Notes: generated by a model from the letters alone, not told the origin. 64,000 nucleotides of DNA from Candidatus Methylomicrobium oryzae (GCF_016745425.1 NZ_JAERVK010000001.1:310001-374000); one strand, 5' to 3'. Shown: positions 17,513-27,785, numbered from the stretch's first letter. Program-made: numbers and translations.

Positions 17513-19565
17513 TGGGACTTTAAATTTTAGCTCGTCTGGCCTATTCAGGCTCCATGAAATGTTTTCCTCATCAATGGGGTCTCCAAGGCATTTCGCGGCC
17601 CTGATTTTATTTGCCCAGAGTTATTTTCTGTATGCCGCAGAGGTGACTTCGGTTGTTGACAATTCTTTTGCCGCTCAAGTTGATCAATTGACTCATTTGG
17701 ATCTCTCAAGAGCCCATGCGTTGAATCGAATGCTTAAGGTTGCAGACAAAATTGCTGAAGGCCCCATTATTGCTCGGCCTTATACTGTGCGCCAGATTGG
17801 TACGGTTAAAGGAAGTAAGAGATTTGGACGGGAAACCACTTCAACGGCTAGATTGAAACGGAAGTATCTTTCAGAAAAAAATGCCGCACAATTCGCGCTT
17901 GCGTCGTTTGATGTAGAAAGCGCCCGGGGTATTCTTAAAGAACTTCCGTTCCTTGCAGCGGCATATCGCCTTCAAAAATCACCAAGGGTTCTTCGCCACC
18001 TCACTGCCCAATTGGAGGAGGTTGTGACATGGATTCCGTTTCAGCGGCCGGGTTGGACTCTGCCTTATCGTAAGGAAGGGCGTTTATCCGATGTAGGGGA
18101 TGGTGTGTGGCTCGCGACCGGTACGGTCATCCAGGCATTGGCATTGACTCTGGATATTCTTCCGCAAGATGGCCTCAGGGGGAATTTGCGTGGCCGGATA
18201 CTGCATACCTTGGAGCGCGAGATGAAACAAATTGAGGCGGACTGGCGTGAGCAAAGGCCTTGGTATATTCGAGCCAGAAAAGTAGAGTCCAATCAATGGA
18301 TTGTTCCTTCAAGTGGCCTGGTTATCGCCGCCTGTTTGTTGGGCAGAGAAAATTACCCAGAGGCTTATGCCCTCGGGGTTCGGAATATCGAAATGAGTTT
18401 GGCGGTGGCGGGGGCTGACGGGGCGATGAGTGAGGGTTACGCTTATGGCTTATCCTGGAGCAGTCTTTCGCTGATGCTTGCGGATCGGTTCATGCGTATT
18501 TCAGGCGATAACCGCTTTGCCGGCAATCCTTTCTTTAAAAACTTTCCTCGTTGGGTCGCTTTGTATTTTCAGCCTGGAGGGTATGTGGTCAATGCTTTTG
18601 ATGGGTACTCATCTCAGCGCATCCAGGGAGTGCGCTCCATGCGCGGCCAATTGTCCGGCTTTGCCGCAATCTCTGAGGATAAAGAGCTCCATTGGATTTT
18701 GAAAAATGTGGCAGAAGGCCCGAGTCAGGATTTCTTCGGCTTGCTTGCTTTGGCGAGGATGGGTGAGAAGTTGCCCCAACCACCGACTTTTGGTCTGTTT
18801 GAACGCTCCCACTTGTTTGTTTGGCGGAGCTCCTGGGATTTCGGCGCTTCCGGATTGTGGCTTCGCGGCGGTGATCGAATGGACTTCCATGATCACCATG
18901 ATCGAGGCCATCTCAATTTTATTGTTCACGGCAAACCTGTGTTGATCGAAGCAGGCACGCCAGGGTACTGGAATCTGCGAAAGATTTCCGAATACGATTC
19001 CTTGATTGGGCACAATGTCTTGCAAGTAGGTAGTGACACGACTTCAACAAAAAATGTAGCGCCGATTGCTGTGATTCAGGCGGACAGTTCCGGGGGAATG
19101 ATAAAAGTGACCGCTGGTGCTTCTTACCCGCAGATATCTTCATGGAATCGCACTGTAAAATGGGATGACAATAAGGCAATCGTTCTTGATGAAGTAAAAG
19201 CGCCGCAACGCAAACAAAAGCTGCTTTTCCGCTGGCATCTGGGTTCTGCAAATAATGCCACGATTAAAGGCTCTGCAAATGAAGTTACCGTTCATGTTCC
19301 TTCGGGACGGCTGGCATTTCCAGCCTGGAGTGGCCCTCGGCAAGGAAATAGGGCTAAACCGAAAAAGCAGAAGACCGATATCATGGAAACCCCGGAAATC
19401 AATATGAAAATTAGTTCAAATCAACCGATTCGCGTTACTCAAACAAGGCTTCGCGATCATCTGTTTAAGTATCTGCGTCAGGAAAATGAGCACACTGTAA
19501 TTGTCATTGAGGTGTTGGCCCCGGTTGATTCGTGGAATGTAAAAACAGAAGTTGCTGCGCTGTGA
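17499..19565 (+). CDS. Heparinase II/III-family polysaccharide lyase-like protein
   Basis: A 688-residue, probably secreted protein. A hydrophobic segment at about residues 32-47 (HFAALILFAQSYFLYAAEV) looks like an uncleaved or late signal. An alpha/alpha-toroid region follows (about 110-420; alginate-lyase-like, with WIPFQRPGWTLPYRKEGRLS). The C-terminal heparinase II/III beta-sandwich begins with FHDHHDRGHLNFIVHGKPVL (about 462-482). Such lyases in EPS loci trim or release uronate-containing polymer, and a ugd gene in this locus fits that. It starts inside the end of the polymerase gene. ATG 17499 was chosen over TTG 17490. Confidence 0.85.
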   Translation: MVRISGTLNFSSSGLFRLHEMFSSSMGSPRHFAALILFAQSYFLYAAEVTSVVDNSFAAQVDQLTHLDLSRAHALNRMLKVADKIAEGPIIARPYTVRQIGTVKGSKRFGRETTSTARLKRKYLSEKNAAQFALASFDVESARGILKELPFLAAAYRLQKSPRVLRHLTAQLEEVVTWIPFQRPGWTLPYRKEGRLSDVGDGVWLATGTVIQALALTLDILPQDGLRGNLRGRILHTLEREMKQIEADWREQRPWYIRARKVESNQWIVPSSGLVIAACLLGRENYPEAYALGVRNIEMSLAVAGADGAMSEGYAYGLSWSSLSLMLADRFMRISGDNRFAGNPFFKNFPRWVALYFQPGGYVVNAFDGYSSQRIQGVRSMRGQLSGFAAISEDKELHWILKNVAEGPSQDFFGLLALARMGEKLPQPPTFGLFERSHLFVWRSSWDFGASGLWLRGGDRMDFHDHHDRGHLNFIVHGKPVLIEAGTPGYWNLRKISEYDSLIGHNVLQVGSDTTSTKNVAPIAVIQADSSGGMIKVTAGASYPQISSWNRTVKWDDNKAIVLDEVKAPQRKQKLLFRWHLGSANNATIKGSANEVTVHVPSGRLAFPAWSGPRQGNRAKPKKQKTDIMETPEINMKISSNQPIRVTQTRLRDHLFKYLRQENEHTVIVIEVLAPVDSWNVKTEVAAL

Positions 19566-19995
19566 TTATTTCATCGCTCATCGGCGCAGCCAATTCACAA
19601 ATTAATCCTTGCGGCAAGCCACAGGGATTGAATACGGCATTGTTTCCGGCGAGGGGAGATTATCGGCCAGATCGGGAGCACGGGGTGTTTGCAAGCGGCC
19701 AACGAGAGATTCAAGCCCAATCGGCTTTTGCTGCTAAGGGCGATAGGCCAGTATTGCAGTCAAGGTTTTTTGCCTCATGCCGTTCGGGCATTGGTTCGGC
19801 ATAAGTTAGGGTTGAGCAGACAGCCATGCAAATTCTAATGAGTAATATGCCATGAGGCTGTGGCTAGTTTCGGTTCTTCAGCCAAACCCCTTAAAGCAGG
19901 CAACGCGATCAAAGCGATGGAACAAGAGTCTGAGAACTTTTCGCGGCGCAAAGATGCCGGTTAACCGCTGGCGATTCAATTGACTATATAAAATA
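19566..19995. other. Intergenic region with possible gene remnant
   Basis: 430 bases between the lyase and wcaI genes. One + frame (about 19640-19830) stays open for roughly 60 codons without a start and reads like protein (FKPNRLLLLRAIGQYCSQGF), but I recognise no family. It may be the tail of a decayed gene. No terminator is seen. Confidence 0.35.
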
Positions 19996-21276
19996 ATGAA
20001 AATACTTCTCTATGGAATCAATTACGCGCCTGAATTAACCGGTATCGGTAAATATTCCGGTGAAATGGGCGACTGGCTAGCCGCAAGAGGGCATGAAGTC
20101 AGAGTGATCAGCGCGCCTCCCTATTACCCTGAGTGGCGCGTCGGCTCCGGCTATTCCGGGTGGAGTTATCGACGCGAGACATTGAATAATGTCGGTGTAC
20201 TCCGCTGCCCGCTGTTTGTGCCGCAGCGGCCGACGACGCTAACGCGTTTATTGCATTTGGCCAGTTTTGCCCTGACCAGTCTACCCGCCGTATTGAGTCA
20301 ATGGCGGTGGAAGCCTGACCTGATCATTACGATAGAACCGACATTTTTTTGTGTTCCCGCCGGCTTGCTGCTGAGTAGATTGACCGGAGCCAAAAGCATT
20401 TTGCATATCCAGGACTTCGAATTGGATGCGATGCTGGGGCTAGGGATGGCGAAAAATGGACGTTTGAAAGCCAAGATTTTTCAGGCGGTTGAGAACTTTT
20501 TTATGCGTCGTTTCAGCGCAATTAGTTCAATTTCGCATTCGATGCTGGCTAGAGCCGGAAATAAAACTCGGCAGTTAGTGCCTTTGCATTTTTTTCCCAA
20601 TTGGGTGGATACCGATTTCATCAAGCCTGGGGTGGACGCTTCTGATTTTCGCCGGCGCTGGGCCTTGTCGGATACATCGCAAATCGTTTTATATTCCGGC
20701 AATCTTGGAAAAAAACAGGGCCTGGATTTATTGCTGCAGGCAGCCAAACATTTATCTTCCGAATCCGACGTTGTGTTTTTAGTCCTTGGCGAAGGAGCTG
20801 AAAAACAAAACTTGATTGAACAGGCTAAACGGCTAGAACTTCACAATATTCGTTTTGAACCGTTGCAGCCTTATGAGGATTTGCCGGCACTGATGGCTTT
20901 GGCTGACGTACACCTGGTGATACAAAGAAAAGGCGCCGCCGATGCGGTTTTACCTTCAAAACTGACGACGATATTGGCAGCCGGCGGTTATGCGCTAATT
21001 ACCGCTGAAGCGGAAACAGAGTTAGGCATATTATGCGAACGATATCCCGGCATCGCTGAACGCGTTGAGCCGGAAAATTTAGAGCAATTTCTTGGCTCTT
21101 TGAAATCTATGCTTCATGCCGCGAAAGCGGGACGTCCGCATGTCAATATGAAGGCCAGGCAGTACGCCTTGGAAAAGCTGGGTAAGGAAGCGATATTGCA
21201 GAATTTTGAAGAAATTTTATTGGGGTTGGCTTCAAAAAACGCGTTACAACCAGCCAATACGAAAGCTGTCTATTGA
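19996..21276 (+). CDS. wcaI: WcaI-family glycosyltransferase
   Basis: A 426-residue GT-B glycosyltransferase closely resembling WcaI of colanic acid synthesis. The N-terminus is diagnostic (MKILLYGINYAPELTGIGKY, SAPPYYPEWRV). The C-terminal half has IVLYSGNLGKKQGLDLLLQA, VFLVLGEGAEKQNLIEQA and the nucleotide-sugar site VIQRKGAADAVLPSKLTTIL. WcaI-type enzymes are assigned to fucosyl transfer in colanic acid; the gmd/fcl pair downstream would supply GDP-fucose, so this is consistent, but the donor remains inferred. Confidence 0.92.
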   Translation: MKILLYGINYAPELTGIGKYSGEMGDWLAARGHEVRVISAPPYYPEWRVGSGYSGWSYRRETLNNVGVLRCPLFVPQRPTTLTRLLHLASFALTSLPAVLSQWRWKPDLIITIEPTFFCVPAGLLLSRLTGAKSILHIQDFELDAMLGLGMAKNGRLKAKIFQAVENFFMRRFSAISSISHSMLARAGNKTRQLVPLHFFPNWVDTDFIKPGVDASDFRRRWALSDTSQIVLYSGNLGKKQGLDLLLQAAKHLSSESDVVFLVLGEGAEKQNLIEQAKRLELHNIRFEPLQPYEDLPALMALADVHLVIQRKGAADAVLPSKLTTILAAGGYALITAEAETELGILCERYPGIAERVEPENLEQFLGSLKSMLHAAKAGRPHVNMKARQYALEKLGKEAILQNFEEILLGLASKNALQPANTKAVY

Positions 21277-21316
21277 TTTTTTTGCTGTCTTATTTCGTTA
21301 AAAAACAATGTGACCA

Positions 21317-21706
21317 ATGCCTAAACGATTTTCTTGTCGACGTTTTCTCAGTTTAAGTGCGGCGCTCTGCCTGATTGCATTTTTATTTATGGCGGAATTA
21401 CAGGGCATGACGGCGCATCGCGTCGCTGAGCCTTGGGATAAGCTGGTTCATGCCTCGGTTTATGGCCTGTTAAGCGGGTTCTTGTGGTGGGGAATGGGAA
21501 CCAGCCCTAAATTTTGGCGGCTATTGGTTTTAATGGCCATGCTGAGCATGGTGCACGAATGGTTTCAGTCTTATCTGCCGGGGCGCACGTCAAGCGCTTG
21601 GGACTGGCTGGCCGATGTGACCGGATGTTTGACGGTTTTGTGTGTATTAATATTGGCAAAACGAAAGCCGGACCATGCTCAAGAGCAATTGTATCGATCT
21701 CCCTAG
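21317..21706 (+). CDS. VanZ-like membrane protein
   Basis: A 129-residue integral membrane protein with three to four helices. The VanZ-like signature is visible: PWDKLVHASVYGLLSGFLWW and HEWFQSYLPGRTSSAWDWLA followed by DVTGC. Proteins of this family are common in exopolysaccharide and exosortase loci, but their function there is unknown. The gene lies 40 bases after wcaI and is likely cotranscribed. Confidence 0.85.
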   Translation: MPKRFSCRRFLSLSAALCLIAFLFMAELQGMTAHRVAEPWDKLVHASVYGLLSGFLWWGMGTSPKFWRLLVLMAMLSMVHEWFQSYLPGRTSSAWDWLADVTGCLTVLCVLILAKRKPDHAQEQLYRSP

Positions 21707-22327
21707 GAAAGCAGCGTGTAGGGTATGAACTTGTCTTGAGCTTGTCTCAAATGTGGTTTGGTATGTAACTGTTTTTGGCAAGGTTTTACGCACTGAGCGA
21801 GGTTCCCTTAGGTCCAAAGAACCTTTTTCCGCCGCTCCCAGGACTAAAGGAAAAAGTTAGGATGATGCCAACAAGGCTGCAGGAGGTAGGGCAATGCAAA
21901 GAGCAATTGCCGACGACCGTAAGGACGCAGAAGATACGGGTCCAGGGAAGGGCAAGGTAGGTCGCGTCGGGAACCAGCGATCGAGGGCAATGCTGGGAGC
22001 AATTGCCAAAGGGAGCGGAATAAGTCTTTTTATTTATTCTCTTCATCCCGACTTTCTCCCGTGAGAGAGGCAGCAAGTGTCCTGACATAATGGAGGCAGT
22101 GGCAAAGAGTGCGGAGAACAAAAGCTAGAGCCAGAAAGGATCCATTGCGCTTATTTCTTTTGTCTTAGGATAACCAGCTAGCTCCTTAACCCTTCGCTTT
22201 AAAGCGAACTTATCAAAATTTATTTGCTTTCCTCTCAAGGGGGGTAGTCCTGTTTGTGCCGGCATCATCATGTGATGAATGATTTCGATTAAACATGGTT
22301 TTTTATTTCACTCAACGGAAAATGAAG
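21707..22327. other. Intergenic region with dispersed repeat, upstream of gmd
   Basis: About 620 bases without a credible gene. The middle (21878-22012) holds a dispersed repeat shared with 46331-46575 (separate entry). The remainder, including the stretch near 22030-22290, should contain the gmd promoter, but no clear element was identified. Confidence 0.5.
21878..22012. repeat. Dispersed repeat, copy A
   Basis: This copy shares long near-identical text with the region 46344-46575. Examples are tgcaggaggtag followed by a caattgccgacgac-like block, and aggtcgcgtcgggaac then agcgatcgagggcaatgc. Within the copy, gcaatgc-NNN-gagcaattgcc occurs twice (21892 and 21988). It appears to be a non-coding repeat family of this genome. 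Confidence 0.75.
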
Positions 22328-23449
22328 ATGGCTAAAAAAGTAGCATTAATTACGGGAATTACGGGGCAGGATGGGTCATATTTGGCCGAGTTTTTATTGA
22401 AAAAAGACTATGAAGTGCACGGGATCAAGCGCCGGGCCTCATTGTTTAATACACAGCGCGTCGATCATATCTATGAAGACCCGCATGTCGACAATAAAAA
22501 ATTTATTCTGCATTACGGCGACCTGACCGATACCTCCAATCTGACCCGGATCATTCAGCAGGTGCAGCCGGATGAAGTTTACAATCTGGGCGCGCAAAGC
22601 CATGTGGCGGTTTCGTTCGAGGCGCCGGAATATACTGCGGATGTGGATGCGATCGGCACTTTGCGGCTGCTGGAGGCGATACGGTTTTTGGGGCTGGAAA
22701 AGAAGACCCGTTTCTATCAGGCTTCGACTTCCGAGCTCTACGGTTTGGTGCAGGAAGTTCCGCAGCGTGAAACGACGCCTTTCTATCCGCGGTCGCCGTA
22801 TGCGGCCGCCAAGCTGTATGCCTATTGGATCACGGTCAATTACCGTGAAGCCTATGGCATGTATGCCTGCAACGGGATCCTGTTCAATCACGAATCTCCG
22901 CGCCGAGGCGAAACTTTCGTGACCCGCAAGATTACCCGGGGTTTGTGCAATATCGCGCAGGGACTTGAACCTTGCCTGTACATGGGCAACATGGATGCGC
23001 TGCGGGATTGGGGACATGCGCTCGATTATGTCGAAATGCAGTGGATGATGCTGCAGCAGGAACAGCCGGACGATTTCGTGATCGCGACCGGAGTACAATA
23101 TTCGGTGCGCCAGTTCATTGAGAAAACGGCCCGCGAATTGGGTATCACGCTGGCCTGGGACGGAACGGGCGTCGATGAAGTCGGGCGGGTTGCGTCTATC
23201 ACGGGCGATCATGCGCCTGCATTGAAAGCAGGGGATGTGATGGTACGGATCGATCCGCGTTATTTCCGTCCGACCGAAGTCGAAACCTTGCTGGGCGACC
23301 CGAGCAAGGCGCGTGACAAGCTGGGCTGGACGCCGAGAATTACGCTGGATCAGATGATCGCGGAAATGGTGGTGACCGACCTGGATCAGGCGAAACAGCA
23401 TGCGCTGTTGAAAAAGAACGGCTATTCCGTGTCGGTCAGCCGGGAGTAA
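22328..23449 (+). CDS. gmd: GDP-mannose 4,6-dehydratase
   Basis: A 373-residue short-chain dehydrogenase/reductase that converts GDP-mannose to GDP-4-keto-6-deoxymannose. NADP-binding [19 protein letters not shown] is at the N-terminus. The active-site region has QASTSELYG and [12 protein letters not shown] (YxxxK), then the Gmd-specific [19 protein letters not shown] chose ATG 22328; 22322 and 22295 are in frame upstream. It is followed after five bases by fcl, giving the two-step GDP-L-fucose pathway. Identification is secure. Confidence 0.97.
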   Translation: MAKKVALITGITGQDGSYLAEFLLKKDYEVHGIKRRASLFNTQRVDHIYEDPHVDNKKFILHYGDLTDTSNLTRIIQQVQPDEVYNLGAQSHVAVSFEAPEYTADVDAIGTLRLLEAIRFLGLEKKTRFYQASTSELYGLVQEVPQRETTPFYPRSPYAAAKLYAYWITVNYREAYGMYACNGILFNHESPRRGETFVTRKITRGLCNIAQGLEPCLYMGNMDALRDWGHALDYVEMQWMMLQQEQPDDFVIATGVQYSVRQFIEKTARELGITLAWDGTGVDEVGRVASITGDHAPALKAGDVMVRIDPRYFRPTEVETLLGDPSKARDKLGWTPRITLDQMIAEMVVTDLDQAKQHALLKKNGYSVSVSRE

Positions 23450-23454
23450 GCCTG

Positions 23455-24435
23455 ATGAAAATTTCCGGAAAGGTTTATGTGGCGGGGCACCGCGGGATGG
23501 TCGGCTCCGCGCTGGTCAGGCAACTTCAGGCGCGAGGGGATTGCGAAGTCATCGCGCGCGCGCATCGGGAACTGGATCTGACCGATCAGGTGGCGGTCGC
23601 CGGATTCATGCAGAAGGAAAAACCGGACGTCGTGATTCTGGCGGCGGCCAAAGTCGGCGGCATTTGGGCGAACAACACCTATCCCGCCGACTTTATTTAC
23701 GAAAATCTGGTGATCGAGGCGAACGTGATTCATCAGGCCTATCGGAACGGGGTGAAGCGGTTGCTGTTTTTGGGCAGTTCGTGCATTTACCCGAAATTTG
23801 CCGAGCAGCCGATGCGCGAAGAGGCGCTGTTGACCGGCGTGTTGGAAGCGACCAATGAGCCGTATGCGGTCGCGAAGATTGCGGGAATCAAATTGTGCGA
23901 ATCCTACAACCGTCAGTATGGCGTGGATTATCGGTCGGTGATGCCGACCAATCTGTACGGTCCGCACGATAATTTTCATCCGGAAAATTCGCACGTGATT
24001 CCGGCGATGATGCGGCGTTTTCACGAGGCGAAGCTGAATAATGCGCCGGAGGTCGTTGTGTGGGGCTCGGGCAGGCCGATGCGAGAATTCTTGCATGTCG
24101 ATGACATGGCGGCGGCGTCCCTGTTCGTGCTGGAACTGGACGCGGCCGCTTACCGGGCCAATACCGCGCCGATGTTGTCGCACATCAATGTTGGCACGGG
24201 CAAGGACGTAACGATTCGCGAGCTGGCCGAAACGATGGCCAAGGTGGTCGGATTCCAGGGACAGATCCGTTTCGACACGACCAAGCCTGACGGCACTCCT
24301 CGCAAATTGATGGACGTTTCGCGCCTAGCCGGTATGGGCTGGCGGGCTTCGATTGAGCTCGAGCCGGGCTTGCAGGATACGTATGCCTGGTTCCTTGCGC
24401 ATGAGGGCGAGCTGCGGGGAAAGGCGAGCCACTGA
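23455..24435 (+). CDS. fcl: GDP-L-fucose synthase
   Basis: A 326-residue epimerase-reductase (WcaG/Fcl) that turns GDP-4-keto-6-deoxymannose into GDP-L-fucose. The N-terminal NADP site is [16 protein letters not shown]. The catalytic serine lies in [20 protein letters not shown], and Tyr/Lys in [18 protein letters not shown]. The ribosome site ggag lies inside the end of gmd. Together with gmd it supplies the fucose donor for the EPS. Confidence 0.97.
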   Translation: MKISGKVYVAGHRGMVGSALVRQLQARGDCEVIARAHRELDLTDQVAVAGFMQKEKPDVVILAAAKVGGIWANNTYPADFIYENLVIEANVIHQAYRNGVKRLLFLGSSCIYPKFAEQPMREEALLTGVLEATNEPYAVAKIAGIKLCESYNRQYGVDYRSVMPTNLYGPHDNFHPENSHVIPAMMRRFHEAKLNNAPEVVVWGSGRPMREFLHVDDMAAASLFVLELDAAAYRANTAPMLSHINVGTGKDVTIRELAETMAKVVGFQGQIRFDTTKPDGTPRKLMDVSRLAGMGWRASIELEPGLQDTYAWFLAHEGELRGKASH

Positions 24436-24732
24436 GGAACGACGCCGTTCTGGCAGGCAGTCTTGGAACAGAGCATTTTGCGGGCGCTTTGTTCTTCCGG
24501 AAAATGGCAGTGGTCCGTGGAAGAGAGGCACCTCACGATTTGCCGCTAATTGGGCCGTACACCCCGCTTCCACGGCATACTGGAACCCGACGGTATCGTT
24601 AAATGCCGGTTCTTTAACCTTATCGTCGAGCATCAAGGCAAAATCATTACTCAAGCTGTTCGATTGCAGAAAGGTGGTAGTCGGATCAGCGTTGTTATCG
24701 AATTAAAACAGCCTATAAGAGGATTAATCATT
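24436..24732. other. Spacer between fcl and ugd
   Basis: About 300 bases. An open frame fused to the front of ugd runs from 24550, but the region upstream of 24733 shows no conserved protein features, and ugd homologues start at the GTG. No promoter or hairpin was recognised with confidence. Confidence 0.4.
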
Positions 24733-26052
24733 GTGAAAATTACCGTATTTGGCAGCGGTTATGTCGGGCTGGTGACCGGCGCGTGTTTGGCAGACGTCGG
24801 CAATCAGGTGATGTGCATGGATGTCGATCGGCAAAAGATCGACAAGCTCAGGCAGGGTATCATACCGATCTACGAACCGGGCCTGGAAGAAATGATCAAG
24901 AACAATATGGAAGCCGGCCGTCTGCATTTCACTGACGATGCCAAGGAAGCGGTGGACTTCGGCTTGTTCCAGTTTATCGCGGTCGGAACGCCGCCGGACG
25001 AGGACGGTTCCGCCGATTTGCGTTATGTGTTGGCGGTGGCCAGAAGTGTTGCCGAACATATGAACGATTATAAAATCATTGTCGACAAATCCACCGTGCC
25101 GGTCGGTACCGCCGACAAAGTCAAACAGACTATTCAGGAGGTCCTTGCTCAACGCGGCGAATCATTAGAATTCGACGTGGTTTCGAATCCGGAGTTTCTT
25201 AAGGAAGGTTCGGCGCTGGAGGATTTCATGAAGCCCGACCGTATCATCATCGGTACTGATGACCCGCGTACCACCGAACTTTTGAAAGCCCTGTATGCGC
25301 CCTTTAATCGTAGCAGGGAACGGGTCATTGCGATGGACATCCGTTCCGCCGAGCTGACCAAGTATGCGGCCAATGCGATGCTGGCCACCAAGATCAGCTT
25401 CATGAATGAGCTGGCCAATCTCGCGGAACGGCTCGGTGCCGACATCGAACACGTCCGCCACGGTATCGGTTCCGATAACCGCATCGGTTATAGTTTCATC
25501 TATCCCGGTTGTGGTTACGGTGGTTCCTGCTTCCCGAAAGACGTCAAGGCGTTAGAACGTACGGCCAGGGAAATGGGCTATCACGCCGAATTGCTATCGG
25601 CGGTAGAAAACGTGAATAACCGGCAAAAACGCCGGCTGTTCGAAAAAATTTCCTCCCACTATAGAAATGGATTCAAGGGAAAAGTATTCGCCTTGTGGGG
25701 GCTAGCCTTCAAGCCTAATACAGACGACATGCGTGAGGCTCCCAGCCGCGTGCTGCTGGAGGAATTGATCGACGCTGGAGCCACGGTACAAGCCTATGAC
25801 CCGGAAGCGTTGCAAGAAGCCCAACGCATCTACGGCAAAAAGTCCGGCCTGAAGTATTGTTCCAAGCCGGATGATGCCTTAACCGATGCCGATGCGCTGA
25901 TTATCTGTACCGAATGGAAACAATTCCGCAGTCCGGATTTCGACAAACTGAGCAGCCTGTTGAAGGACAAAGCTATTTTCGATGGGCGCAACATGTATAG
26001 GCCGAAATTGGTGAAACAAAGCGGGCTGCAGTATTACGCCATCGGGCGGTAA
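24733..26052 (+). CDS. ugd: UDP-glucose 6-dehydrogenase
   Basis: A 439-residue enzyme that oxidises UDP-glucose to UDP-glucuronate with two NAD+. The N-terminal Rossmann motif is [20 protein letters not shown]. The Thr/Pro loop [13 protein letters not shown], the [14 protein letters not shown] segment and the catalytic cysteine in [14 protein letters not shown] are all present, as is the C-terminal [13 protein letters not shown]. Length matches the family. The start is the GTG at 24733, which has a Shine-Dalgarno (aagagga) about ten bases upstream; a 61-codon upstream extension is considered spurious. It supplies glucuronate for the EPS. Confidence 0.96.
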   Translation: MKITVFGSGYVGLVTGACLADVGNQVMCMDVDRQKIDKLRQGIIPIYEPGLEEMIKNNMEAGRLHFTDDAKEAVDFGLFQFIAVGTPPDEDGSADLRYVLAVARSVAEHMNDYKIIVDKSTVPVGTADKVKQTIQEVLAQRGESLEFDVVSNPEFLKEGSALEDFMKPDRIIIGTDDPRTTELLKALYAPFNRSRERVIAMDIRSAELTKYAANAMLATKISFMNELANLAERLGADIEHVRHGIGSDNRIGYSFIYPGCGYGGSCFPKDVKALERTAREMGYHAELLSAVENVNNRQKRRLFEKISSHYRNGFKGKVFALWGLAFKPNTDDMREAPSRVLLEELIDAGATVQAYDPEALQEAQRIYGKKSGLKYCSKPDDALTDADALIICTEWKQFRSPDFDKLSSLLKDKAIFDGRNMYRPKLVKQSGLQYYAIGR

Positions 26053-26210
26053 ACGGACTGGCGGAAGCGAGGATTACGCGCCGTGTTCGGAATAGGTTTT
26101 AGCCAGCCAGCGCATTTTCATTTATGCTTTATGGCCTATATGCGGTAGGGCGAGTTCATTCTCCAAATCTGCCTTATTGTAGGTGTAGTAGTTCAAGCAG
26201 CTCAAGCCTA

Positions 26211-26244
26211 ACCTGACAGTTACTTTAACCGGTCACTGTCAGGT
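26211..26244. terminator. Inverted repeat between ugd and the convergent coiled-coil gene
   Basis: Perfect ten-base arms acctgacagt and actgtcaggt are separated by 14 bases, lying between two convergent genes. It could act as a transcription barrier in both directions, although no long T-run follows. A protein-binding site is an alternative. Confidence 0.45.
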
Positions 26245-26288
26245 CGGATGGGGCGTGAGTTACCGAGTTCTTATCTTAAATCCAAGGT

Positions 26289-26900
26289 TCAAGAAGGGCT
26301 AACAGGCTTGAGGCCATCAACTAAATTTTGTAACACTTGAAGAGCGGTTTTAACCGCTTCTTCCGCTGCCGCTTTTTCGGCCGCCGCTTTAGCTACCGCT
26401 TCCTGGGCTGCAGCCAGTTTTACTGGATCGGGACTTCCGGAGTTTTGTAACTTAGCAAGTTTATTTTCTGCTTTTTGTTGTGCATTAGCAGTTTTCTTTG
26501 CTACTTTTTCCGCACGGACAGCGGCAGATGCCTCTTCTTTTACCTTCTGTAATTGCTGATCGCTCAGTTCTTTGTGCTCGGCTACCTGGGCTAAGCGCGC
26601 CTCAGCGGCAGTTTTTTGTGCTGCTGCTTGTTCAGCTGCCGCCTTAGCTTCAGTAACCTGTTGGGCAGTCGCTTTGCCCTTTGCTTCTAACTTTTCTAAC
26701 TTAGCGACTTTTTTGTTTGCTTTGGCCTCGGTTCGATTGGCCGCAGCATTCGCTTTTGCAGCGGAGACTAGGGCTTTATTATTTCCCTTGGCTGTTGCGG
26801 TCGCTTGTTGTTTAAGCTCCTTGGCGGATGATGCTGCATTCGCCAAAGGCATTGCAATGACCAATATCATTGAAAGCAAAAATAAAGTAATTGTTTTCAT
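26289..26900 (-). CDS. Secreted Ala/Lys/Glu-rich coiled-coil protein
   Basis: A 203-residue protein with a signal peptide (MKTITLFLLSMILVIAMPLA, likely cleaved after ANA). Almost the entire mature part is Ala-, Lys-, Glu- and Gln-rich helix with heptad character (KLEKLEAKGKATAQQVTEAK, AEQAAAQKTAAEARL), interrupted once by NSGSPDP. The composition resembles TolA domain II or lysine/alanine-rich surface proteins, but there is no TolA C-domain. ATG 26900 has a fitting Shine-Dalgarno (gga, about eight bases before); a TTG four codons upstream is the alternative. It is convergent with the EPS genes. Function is unknown. Confidence 0.75.
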   Translation of the reverse strand: MKTITLFLLSMILVIAMPLANAASSAKELKQQATATAKGNNKALVSAAKANAAANRTEAKANKKVAKLEKLEAKGKATAQQVTEAKAAAEQAAAQKTAAEARLAQVAEHKELSDQQLQKVKEEASAAVRAEKVAKKTANAQQKAENKLAKLQNSGSPDPVKLAAAQEAVAKAAAEKAAAEEAVKTALQVLQNLVDGLKPVSPS

Positions 26901-27155
26901 GGGTTTTTCCAAAAAATTGTAAAGTAGTATTAAGGATTAATTTTCTAGCCCAAATTGCGATTTTTTAAATGTGATTACCTAGTCGTAAAGGTTTGTGAAA
27001 AAATTTCGGTTAATGAGAGAACATCGTTTGACGAATGAGTCGAAATGTAGATCACTGTATGCGTAATAACTTGTTTCAAAGCTGGAAAATAAGTGCTTCT
27101 GAGAGAAACGAATACCTATTTTGAACAGGCGTCTGCGCAAAGTAGGGTAAAAAAT

Positions 27156-27287
27156 ATGAATAAAAACCTAACACCCAGAATTTTTACCCGCGCGGCTCAA
27201 TTTAATGGTTATTCCTTAAATGAATATTTATTGAGTGAGGGAAATTGTAAATTTATAAATCTTTTTTGTTATTTTGTGATGAGTTAA
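27156..27287 (+). CDS. Possible small protein (43 residues)
   Basis: An ATG-initiated frame with an upstream purine stretch (gtaggg). The sequence NLTPRIFTRAAQFNGYSLNE vaguely recalls the helix of DUF1778-type antitoxins (RAA-x-x-G-x-S-L-x-E), but it is far too short to claim and no toxin partner is adjacent. It is reported only because composition and start look plausible. Confidence 0.2.
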   Translation: MNKNLTPRIFTRAAQFNGYSLNEYLLSEGNCKFINLFCYFVMS

Positions 27288-27604
27288 TCACTAGGCAGGC
27301 TTTTTAGTACCTTAATGACAATTTTATTTACGGCAGATATCTATTAATGCTAGTGTAAGGTATAGGTAGTATTTTGATGCCGATTGGCAAGCAGTAATAT
27401 TTAGTCTCAGTGGCTTATTTTGCCGTTCTTACTTTTTACTTACAAGCCTGCAATGTTATTGTGTTGATTTTTAGAGCGAATGATTTTCTGATTGCTGGCG
27501 AAAATTGTTAGCTTTGGTTCTGCTCGGTTTACAGCAAAAGCCTCAAATCGGTTAAACTAGTTTCCGCAAATAGCCAAACCTGATTATGCCTCTGCGCTGC
27601 TCGA

Positions 27605-27785
27605 AAGGTATGAGACTGTAGTTAAGCCCATACCGTTATACATAAATACCGTCATACCCGCCGGGAGGCGGGTATCCAGTGCCAGGGATGGCAAGCTTCG
27701 AGCTATCCATGCAGCCTGGATTCCGGCAATCCATGCCGGAATGACGGACTTGTGTATAAGGGTATGAGTTAAGCCCATCTGCAAG
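27605..27785. repeat. REP-like palindromic element flanked by direct repeats
   Basis: The core contains the stem cccgccgggaggcggg and the element ctggattccggcaatccatg followed by ccggaatgacgg, a pattern typical of REP-type palindromes of many bacteria. On both sides is a similar sequence (ggtatgag, then ttaagcccat; 27607-27632 and about 27760-27780), which looks like a duplicated target or the terminal parts of a composite element. Confidence 0.6.

Noticed and set aside
22439-23401. 320-codon minus-strand frame inside gmd
   Set aside because: Shadow of gmd; composition is Arg/His/Gln-rich as expected for an antisense frame.
24550-24732. 61-codon N-terminal extension of ugd
   Set aside because: UDP-glucose dehydrogenases begin directly at the Rossmann strand; GTG 24733 has its own Shine-Dalgarno.
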